DNA of 5,020 bases from Bacteroidota bacterium (GTDB taxonomy: Bacteria > Bacteroidota > Bacteroidia > Chitinophagales > Chitinophagaceae), in NCBI GenBank assembly GCA_023390215.1, contig JAEWDG010000003.1, positions 1 through 5,020 of the forward strand, given 5' to 3'. A model generated the notes under the pieces. That model saw nothing but the letters and a program-made list of their open reading frames with translations. It searched no databases and was not told the origin of the DNA. Shown one piece after another: positions 1 through 5,020 of this stretch (its first letter is position 1; each line of letters starts with the position of its first letter). The position numbers and the translations under genes were made by a program.

Positions 1-1009
1 AAGCAAGTTCAACTGCTGTTGGAACGAGTTTCTGTTTAGCCTCGGCATCACGTATAATAAGTGCCGCGTTTTTATGTACCAGGGCCATGGCGTTTGCTGT
101 TTGATGATCCTCAGCCGCGAAAGGATAAGGAACAAAAATCACGGGCTTTTTCACCAGGCATAATTCTGCGGTGGCCATTGCACCGCTTCTGCTGATCACC
201 ACATCTGCGGCCGCATACGCATATTCCATTTGTGAGATGAAATCGCTCACGAATAGATTTGCTTTTCCGGCTGCCCTGCTTTTGGCTTGCTCCAAATAGG
301 GCTTCCCTGTTTGCCAGATCAACTGCAAATCATTTGCTGCAAACAGATCCAGGTCCTTATCCAGCGCTTCGTTGATATTTTTCGCTCCCAAACTTCCACC
401 GATACTGAGAACCGTGGTTTTATGCTCATTCAATCCAAATTTTCTGATGGCATCTTCCCTGCTAACCTTCATATCCCGGATGACCCGCCGTACAGGATTT
501 CCACTAAGGAAGATCTTATCCGCGGGGAAGAATTTTTCCATTCCTTCGGATGCCACAAAAACTTTGGTTGCGCGCTTTCCAAGAAATATATTCGACTTAC
601 CTGCGAATGAATTGCTTTCATGCAGAAAAGTTTTAATTCCTTTTGTTTGCGCATAACGCAGCACAGGATAGCTTGAATATCCGCCCACGCCAATAACTGC
701 ATCATGCCGGAAATTTTTAAAGATCTCCCGCACCTGGAAAAAACTCTTTAGCAGTTTAACGGGCAGTCCAACATTTTTTATCAAAGAACTGCGGTTGAAA
801 CCTGATATTTCCAACCCTTTTATATCAAAACCCGCCTGCGGTACTTTTTCCATTTCCATTTTTCCTTTCGCACCCACGAACAAAAATTTCGCATCAGGTA
901 GGCTCGCTTTGATCGCGTTTGCAATCGCCAGTGCCGGAAAAATATGTCCACCCGTTCCGCCGCCTGCAACGATGAAATGTAAGGGACGCGTATTTTCTCT
1001 ACTCTTCAT
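1..1009 (-). CDS. murG: MurG, lipid II-forming GlcNAc transferase (3' end outside window)
   Basis: UDP-GlcNAc:undecaprenyl-pyrophosphoryl-MurNAc-pentapeptide GlcNAc transferase. It converts lipid I to lipid II on the inner face of the cytoplasmic membrane (GT28 family, GT-B fold). The frame is open for 336 codons from ATG at 1009 to the window edge; the family is usually about 355-370 residues, so roughly the last 25-35 are missing. Motifs seen in order: first glycine loop GGGTGGH (16-22), second glycine loop GVGGYSSYP (107-115), HESN (130-133, where HEQN is more common), GNPVR (170-174), third loop GGSLGA (204-209), RSGAMATAEL (274-283, whose Glu at 282 is expected to contact the nucleotide sugar) and the AAEDHQTANA segment (298-307). 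The start is firm: an in-frame TAG lies two codons upstream (1013-1015) and no other start fits. It overlaps the end of ftsW by 11 bases and has a Shine-Dalgarno-like GAGGT, which suggests translational coupling. Identification is very secure. Confidence 0.96.
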   Translation of the reverse strand, partial: MKSRENTRPLHFIVAGGGTGGHIFPALAIANAIKASLPDAKFLFVGAKGKMEMEKVPQAGFDIKGLEISGFNRSSLIKNVGLPVKLLKSFFQVREIFKNFRHDAVIGVGGYSSYPVLRYAQTKGIKTFLHESNSFAGKSNIFLGKRATKVFVASEGMEKFFPADKIFLSGNPVRRVIRDMKVSREDAIRKFGLNEHKTTVLSIGGSLGAKNINEALDKDLDLFAANDLQLIWQTGKPYLEQAKSRAAGKANLFVSDFISQMEYAYAAADVVISRSGAMATAELCLVKKPVIFVPYPFAAEDHQTANAMALVHKNAALIIRDAEAKQKLVPTAVELA

Positions 1010-2297
1010 CCGCTACCTCATCATTAGATTCAACTTGTTTACCGGCAACAACCGGCGCAAAACCACCTTCCTGCTGTTCAACATTTCGGGCAACACTCAA
1101 AATAATTCCGATCGAAAGACAGGTGAACAGAAAACTGCTACCGCCCATACTCACCAGGGGAAGTGTAACGCCTGTATTTGGGAACAGGTTTACATTCACA
1201 CCCATGTTCGCTATCGCCTGAATAACCAGCGTGAAACTCAGGGCCAGGGCAAGGAATGCACCGAACGCATAAGGGCATTTTCTGTATACCCTGATACAGC
1301 GGTATAGAAATAACAGGTACAGCGCGATCATCAGAACCCCGCCTATCAGCCCATATTCTTCCAATATGATTGCATAAATAAAATCACTGTAACTATGTGG
1401 AAGGAAGTTTCTTTGCAGGCTGGTTCCCGGAGCTCTTCCTAACCAGCCACCGTTTGCAATAGCAATCTTCGCCTGGTTGATCTGGTACATTTTTTCATTA
1501 TCATCTTCCTTCTTACTATACACAAAAGTTTGAATACGACTGACCCATGTAGGAATTCTTCCCGCCGCTACGATAGCAGGAAGTTTCTTGCTCTCGCCTG
1601 TAGATTTATCATAAGTCGCGAGTGCAATGCTGACCAAAAGCACAATTGGTACCGCCGCAATTGCAAGGGTTGCCAAAATATGTTTTATGCTCACTCTCCC
1701 GATAAACATCAACAACAAACTGGTGCCGAACACAAGCATGGATGTAGAAAGGTTTGCAGGTGCAATGAGCAGGCAAATAATAGCAACAGGTGTGATGATA
1801 GGAAGAAATCCCTTTTTAAAATCTTTAATAACTTTTTGCTTACGACTTAACTGCCGGCTTAAGTACATGAATAAAGCCAGTTTGGCCAGATCAGAAGTTT
1901 GAAAGGTCATATTGATGACTGGCAACTTAATCCACCTGCTGCCGGCATTCAACTGTACACCAAATAAAAGTGTATACAGCAGAAGCGGAATGGATATGAG
2001 AAACAAGATCAATGCAACCCGTGAAAAAACAACATAGTTAATCCGGTGTGCGAAATAGATGATCAGCAATCCGAGTATGATAAAAGCGAATTGCTTAAAC
2101 AGGTAGCTTTCGTTGCTCTTACTAAGGCGGTATGCCAGTGAGCCGGTGCTGCTGTATACCAGCAACAGGCTGGCGAGCGTAAGGATAACGACGATAGCCC
2201 ATATGATCTTGTCACCCTTCGTTTTTTGAACGATGTTGCCGCCCATGTTGGTAAACGCGGGTGTTACGAGTGATTTAAGGCTTACGTTTTCCGGCAT
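999..2297 (-). CDS. ftsW: FtsW, SEDS-family septal peptidoglycan glycosyltransferase
   Basis: A 432-residue polytopic membrane protein that polymerises lipid II at the division septum together with a class B penicillin-binding protein (FtsI). About ten membrane segments can be seen, roughly at 31-49, 67-84, 89-112, 134-147, 164-180, 184-200, 206-228, 306-332, 345-364 and 378-403. The large extracytoplasmic loop falls between the seventh and eighth. SEDS motifs present: NAGSRWI (117-123), QTSDLAKLAL (133-142), IANGGWLGRAPG (280-291), HSYSDFIYAI (301-310) whose Asp305 matches the catalytic Asp of FtsW/RodA, EEYGLIGG (313-320), and the C-terminal stretch NLFPNTGVTLPLVSMGGSS (370-388). RodA is the alternative, but the place between murD and murG and the charged tail of about 28 residues favour FtsW. 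The ATG at 2297 is one base after the murD stop. A second Met at residue 18 (2246) is a possible start, since the usual KGDKIIW beginning follows it closely. Confidence 0.95.
   Translation of the reverse strand: MPENVSLKSLVTPAFTNMGGNIVQKTKGDKIIWAIVVILTLASLLLVYSSTGSLAYRLSKSNESYLFKQFAFIILGLLIIYFAHRINYVVFSRVALILFLISIPLLLYTLLFGVQLNAGSRWIKLPVINMTFQTSDLAKLALFMYLSRQLSRKQKVIKDFKKGFLPIITPVAIICLLIAPANLSTSMLVFGTSLLLMFIGRVSIKHILATLAIAAVPIVLLVSIALATYDKSTGESKKLPAIVAAGRIPTWVSRIQTFVYSKKEDDNEKMYQINQAKIAIANGGWLGRAPGTSLQRNFLPHSYSDFIYAIILEEYGLIGGVLMIALYLLFLYRCIRVYRKCPYAFGAFLALALSFTLVIQAIANMGVNVNLFPNTGVTLPLVSMGGSSFLFTCLSIGIILSVARNVEQQEGGFAPVVAGKQVESNDEVADEE
1015..1019 (-). promoter_or_regulatory. Shine-Dalgarno-like site of murG
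   Basis: On the minus strand GAGGT lies five bases before the murG ATG (1009) and inside the last codons of ftsW. Spacing and sequence fit a ribosome binding site. Members of Bacteroidota often initiate without such a motif, and the murD and ftsW starts here have none, so it may serve re-initiation by ribosomes finishing ftsW. It could also be a chance result of the Glu-Val codons it falls in. Confidence 0.4.
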
Positions 2298-2298
2298 C

Positions 2299-3639
2299 TT
2301 ATAAATTCTTTACCGCTTGTTTAAACTGTTTTCCCCTGTCCTCATAATTTTTGAACAGGTCAAAGCTTGCACAGGCAGGACTTAGCAACACCACATCTCC
2401 TTTATTTGCAAAATGGAAAGCACCCTGCACAGCCTCTTCAGCATTGGATGTATTGATCATGGTTGATACTGCATCGCCAAATGCCTCATGAATTTTATGG
2501 TTATCCGTTCCCATACAAACGATGGCACGCACTTTTTCCCTCACGAGTTCTTTCAGCAATCCATAATCATTACCCTTATCAACGCCACCCAGGATAAGGA
2601 TAACGGGTTTGGTCATGCTTTCCAGGGCAAACCAGGTACTGTTCACATTGGTTGCCTTACTGTCATTAATAAAATCAACGCCTTTCACAGTGGCAACAAA
2701 TTCCATCCTGTGTTCCAGGCTTTCAAAAGTTTGCAGCGCTTCGCGGATCTTCTCCTTACGAATATCGAGCGCCGTTGCCGCCATGCTTGCCGCCATACTG
2801 TTGTATTGATTGTGTTTTCCTTTTAATGCGAAATCCTCCACGCTCATTTGCATCTCTTCACTTTTCCATTTCAGATGCATTTTTGCGTTTAACAGATACG
2901 CTCCCTGCGGCAGTTCTTTACTCATTGTTATCGGTGCTTTGGTTGATTTTATCGGATATTCGTTAATATATTTCATGGTTTCTTCATCATCCAGATTGTA
3001 GATGAAGACATCTTCTTCTGTTTGAAATTCCGCGATGCGGAATTTGCTGGCTGCGTAATTTTTCAATTGGTATTCATACCGGTCAAGATGATCTTCCGTA
3101 ATGTTGGTAAGAATGGCGATATCCGGTCTGAAAGATTTGATATCATCCAACTGAAATGAACTGACCTCTGCGATGTATAGCGGCCTGGGGTCTATTGCAA
3201 CCTGCCGCGCAAAGGAATAACCAATATTTCCCACCAATGCGGCATCCATGCCAGCCTTGATACAGATCTCATAGATGAGCGAAGTGGTTGTGGTTTTTCC
3301 ATTGCTACCCGTTATGGCTACAATTTTTGAATCGCCTTTAAACCGGTACGCGAATTCGATCTCGCTGATCAGTTCAATGCCTGCTGCTCTTACCATTTTT
3401 ATTATCTCCGCCTTGTCCGGAATTCCGGGGCTTTTGATAACCAGGTCGGCATTCAGTATTTTTTTCTGATCATGCTGCTGTTCCTCGAAATCGATCTTGT
3501 AACCAGCCAGTTCATTTTTTACACTGTCAGAGATCTTTCCACCATCGCTGACGAATACATCGAATTGTTGTTTGCGCGCGAGAATGGCGGCTCCGATACC
3601 GCTTTCTCCAGCACCCAAAATAACTACCCGGCAACTCAT
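2299..3639 (-). CDS. murD: MurD, UDP-MurNAc-L-alanine:D-glutamate ligase
   Basis: Cytoplasmic ATP-dependent ligase that adds D-glutamate to UDP-MurNAc-L-Ala, the second amino acid of the peptidoglycan stem peptide. It has 446 residues, the normal length. The three Mur-ligase domains are visible: an N-terminal Rossmann-like UDP-binding domain with ILGAGESGIGAA (7-18) and KSPGIP (69-74); a central ATPase domain with P-loop GSNGKTT (111-117), EVSSFQLD (158-165), NITEDHLDRY (179-188) and Lys199 in ASKFRI, the expected carbamylated lysine; and a C-terminal domain with HRMEF (310-314), NDSKATN (325-331) and LSPACASFDLFKNYEDRG (419-436). The N-terminal sequence and the ending distinguish it from MurC, MurE and MurF. 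The ATG at 3639 is the only reasonable start, since an in-frame TGA lies at 3676-3678 with no start codon between. No Shine-Dalgarno motif precedes it. Downstream, ftsW follows after one base; upstream lies the repeat-bearing gap after mraY. Confidence 0.97.
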   Translation of the reverse strand: MSCRVVILGAGESGIGAAILARKQQFDVFVSDGGKISDSVKNELAGYKIDFEEQQHDQKKILNADLVIKSPGIPDKAEIIKMVRAAGIELISEIEFAYRFKGDSKIVAITGSNGKTTTTSLIYEICIKAGMDAALVGNIGYSFARQVAIDPRPLYIAEVSSFQLDDIKSFRPDIAILTNITEDHLDRYEYQLKNYAASKFRIAEFQTEEDVFIYNLDDEETMKYINEYPIKSTKAPITMSKELPQGAYLLNAKMHLKWKSEEMQMSVEDFALKGKHNQYNSMAASMAATALDIRKEKIREALQTFESLEHRMEFVATVKGVDFINDSKATNVNSTWFALESMTKPVILILGGVDKGNDYGLLKELVREKVRAIVCMGTDNHKIHEAFGDAVSTMINTSNAEEAVQGAFHFANKGDVVLLSPACASFDLFKNYEDRGKQFKQAVKNL

Positions 3640-3664
3640 CTGCTTTTCGGTTGAATCAAAAACA

Positions 3665-3786
3665 AAAAAGGTTTTTCATGAGCATAGAATTTAACAGGTG
3701 CGTTCGTTCTTTACTCAAAATTTGGTTCTTCAAGAGTATTGCATTTCCAGGACAACGATTTCCTGCAAATACTTTCAATTCAGGAT
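3665..3786. repeat. Tandem repeat unit 1 (nearest murD), 122 bases
   Basis: Two long blocks are identical to unit 2: 35 bases at 3665-3699 (matching 3787-3821) and 27 bases at 3706-3732 (matching 3828-3854). The rest of the unit, including the CAGGACAAC segment near 3748, matches with scattered substitutions and a one-base indel. Towards its end (about 3755-3786) the two copies diverge more. The unit looks like a duplication old enough to have collected changes. Confidence 0.88.
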
Positions 3787-3907
3787 AAAAAGGTTTTTCA
3801 TGAGCATAGAATTTAACAGGTTCGGTTGTTCTTTACTCAAAATTTGGTTCTTCAGCGGTATTGACATTTTCAGGACAACATATTCCTGATCTCAATACTT
3901 TTAGTTC
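3787..3907. repeat. Tandem repeat unit 2, 121 bases
   Basis: The second complete unit follows unit 1 with no spacer. It shares the 35-base and 27-base identical blocks with unit 1, and its first 30 bases match unit 3 with one difference (G at 3802 against C at 3923). It also has CAGGTTCGGTT (3817-3827), which unit 3 repeats exactly, whereas unit 1 has a diverged version. Confidence 0.88.
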
Positions 3908-3965
3908 AAAAAGGTTTTTCATCAGCATAGAATTTAAGGGTCAGTGGTATCACAGGTTCGGTTAT
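3908..3965. repeat. Tandem repeat unit 3, partial and interrupted
   Basis: The first 30 bases (3908-3937) match units 1 and 2 almost perfectly. About 15 extra bases (3938-3952) then appear, after which CAGGTTCGGTT resumes at 3953-3963 as in unit 2. Beyond that the similarity fades, and the 27-base block seen in the other units is absent. It is a truncated copy with a small insertion, or a rearranged array edge. Confidence 0.7.
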
Positions 3966-3971
3966 TAAATT

Positions 3972-4013
3972 GAAAACCACATTAACGGTGTTCATCAGGT
4001 CCGGTTGGTTTTC
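3972..4013. other. Inverted repeat just downstream of mraY
   Basis: GAAAACCA at 3972-3979 is complementary to TGGTTTTC at 4006-4013, with 26 bases between. A short CGG/CCG pairing inside could extend the structure. In the mraY transcript it would start about 10 bases after the stop codon. It is not followed by a run of T in the direction of transcription, so it does not look like a normal intrinsic terminator. It might stabilise the mRNA 3' end or slow transcription, or be chance. Confidence 0.3.
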
Positions 4014-4023
4014 CATTAAAAAT

Positions 4024-5020
4024 TTACCTGAGTTTAAGCGTAATGATTGCCATCGCCACACTTAAAATCGTTATGATCCAAAATCTCACTGCTATTTTAC
4101 TTTCATGATATCCTTTCTTCTGATAATGGTGATGCAGCGGGCTCATTAAGAATACACGCCGTCCTTCGCCATATTTTTTCTTTGTGTATTTGAAATAGCT
4201 CACCTGTATCATCACGCTTAGGTTCTCCACCAGGAAGATCATACAGAATATGGGTATCAATAATTCTTTTCTTACAATGATCGCCAGGGCAGCGATGATC
4301 CCTCCCAGCGCAAGGCTTCCTGTATCTCCCATGAATACCTGCGCAGGATACGAGTTATACCAGAGGAAGCCAATGCATGCACCAACGAATGCCGCGATGA
4401 ATATGGATATTTCACCCAGGTTAGGGATGTACATGATGTTTAAATATTCCGCAAAGCGGATATTTCCACTCACATAGGCGAAGATGCCCAAACATATTCC
4501 GATGATTGCACTTACTCCTGTTGCCAAACCGTCTAATCCATCCGTAATATTCGCACCGTTAGATACGGCCGTCACGATCAATATCACGATTATGATATAT
4601 AATATATATGCATACCCGCCCAAGCTTTCGGGAAGCAACCGTGCATAATTGAATTCATGAGATTTGACAAACGGAATGGTGGTGATCACATTTTTTGCAT
4701 CAACAAAAACCCTTTGTTTGCCGTCCAGGTTTATTGTATCAAACTTAGGCTGATGATCTTTGGGTAAAACAGTTGTTGCCGGAAGGTTTCCGATCACTTC
4801 GCGCTTCACAACCACATTCGGATTGAAATAAAGCGTGGCACCCACAATTATTCCCAATACAACCTGACCAAATATTTTAAACTTACCTGCCAGCCCGTCT
4901 GCATCTGTTTTTTTATAATCAATTCCTTTTTCTTTAGCGATGCGCTTTGCCCTTATTTTCAGGTAATCATCGATAAACCCGATGGCTGCCAGCCATACGG
5001 TGCACAACAACATCAGTCGG
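4024..5020 (-). CDS. mraY: MraY, phospho-MurNAc-pentapeptide transferase (5' end outside window)
   Basis: Integral membrane enzyme that transfers phospho-MurNAc-pentapeptide from UDP to undecaprenyl phosphate, giving lipid I. The frame is open to the right edge. The first Met seen (codon 5011-5013) is internal, because MraY has two further membrane segments before this point and the upstream codons stay open; perhaps 80-90 residues are missing. Counting from that Met, the motifs are DDYLK (15-19), [15 protein letters not shown] (152-166), [19 protein letters not shown] (220-238, with catalytic Asp230) and [10 protein letters not shown] (292-301), the MraY-type triple histidine that separates it from WecA-like relatives. 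Hydrophobic membrane stretches lie around 1-14, 47-63, 133-151, 164-182, 200-218, 232-247, 250-270 and 308-326. Two loops are longer than in E. coli MraY: about 20-44 and the extracytoplasmic loop about 64-130. The stop is TAA at 4024-4026. murE would be expected upstream, outside the window. Confidence 0.96.
   Translation of the reverse strand, partial: RLMLLCTVWLAAIGFIDDYLKIRAKRIAKEKGIDYKKTDADGLAGKFKIFGQVVLGIIVGATLYFNPNVVVKREVIGNLPATTVLPKDHQPKFDTINLDGKQRVFVDAKNVITTIPFVKSHEFNYARLLPESLGGYAYILYIIIVILIVTAVSNGANITDGLDGLATGVSAIIGICLGIFAYVSGNIRFAEYLNIMYIPNLGEISIFIAAFVGACIGFLWYNSYPAQVFMGDTGSLALGGIIAALAIIVRKELLIPIFCMIFLVENLSVMIQVSYFKYTKKKYGEGRRVFLMSPLHHHYQKKGYHESKIAVRFWIITILSVAMAIITLKLR

Larger units (their letters stand above)
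3640..4023. other. Long mraY-murD intergenic region with repeats
   Basis: This gap of 384 bases interrupts an otherwise tightly packed gene run. It holds a tandem repeat (about 3665-3937) and an inverted repeat next to mraY. Neither strand has a convincing protein gene: the plus-strand open stretch at 3698-3889 only crosses the repeats, and because the unit is 121-122 bases long its reading frame changes from copy to copy. I could not find a clear Bacteroidota promoter (TTTG near -33 with TAnnTTTG near -7) facing murD, nor a tRNA or other recognisable RNA. Whether murD is read through from mraY or has its own promoter here cannot be decided from the sequence. Confidence 0.85.

Noticed and set aside
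469..705. Short minus-strand open frame in a different frame from murG, which at first suggested a broken murG
   Set aside because: The true murG frame is open without interruption from 1009 to the window edge, with all motifs in one frame. The short frame is a shadow and there is no frameshift.
795..1307. Plus-strand open frame of 170 codons
   Set aside because: It lies opposite the murG start and ftsW end, both well supported by conserved motifs, and its translation shows no recognisable domain.
3660..3680. AAAAAGGTTTTT in each repeat as a terminator or protein-binding palindrome
   Set aside because: The A/T arms are separated by only two bases, too tight for a hairpin, and the centre is not symmetric. 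It may simply be A/T-rich sequence.
3640..3700. Promoter for murD near TGTTTTTG
   Set aside because: It is one base off the Bacteroidota -7 consensus, but no TTTG lies at the required distance upstream, so I do not list it.
3698..3889. Plus-strand open frame of 63 codons in the intergenic region
   Set aside because: It crosses two repeat units whose length is not a multiple of three, so the same DNA is read in different frames; no motif or ribosome-binding site supports it.
3665..3965. CRISPR array
   Set aside because: The units are direct copies along their whole length, with no unique spacers of regular size between short repeats and no cas genes nearby.

Overview
The window is a stretch of the division and cell wall (dcw) gene cluster of a Bacteroidota bacterium. 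It most resembles Chitinophagaceae or close relatives; this family placement is inferred from protein character and cannot be proved without a search. All genes lie on the minus strand, so transcription runs from high to low coordinates in the order mraY, murD, ftsW, murG. Base composition looks moderate and uniform, and nothing suggests that any of the genes was transferred in.

Region by region: 4024-5020 holds mraY without its N-terminal part, which lies beyond the window's right edge. Next comes an unusually long gap of 384 bases (3640-4023). It contains a tandem repeat of about 121-122 bases, with two nearly complete units and a third partial one, plus an inverted repeat just after mraY. 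From 3639 down to 1 the genes are tightly packed: murD (3639-2299), one spacer base, ftsW (2297-999), then murG, which starts at 1009 inside the end of ftsW and runs off the left edge without a stop codon.

The four products act in one pathway. MraY attaches phospho-MurNAc-pentapeptide to undecaprenyl phosphate to give lipid I. MurD adds D-glutamate to UDP-MurNAc-L-Ala earlier, in the cytoplasm. MurG adds GlcNAc to lipid I to give lipid II. FtsW, a SEDS glycosyltransferase, polymerises lipid II at the septum. All expected catalytic motifs are present, so the genes look functional.

I see no previously undescribed system. The one part that standard annotation does not explain is the repeat-bearing mraY-murD gap. 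In the direction of transcription each repeat carries the same two-ATG start of a very short reading frame, and the last copy ends 16 bases before murD. The findings therefore focus on this gap, with smaller notes on gene starts and protein loops.
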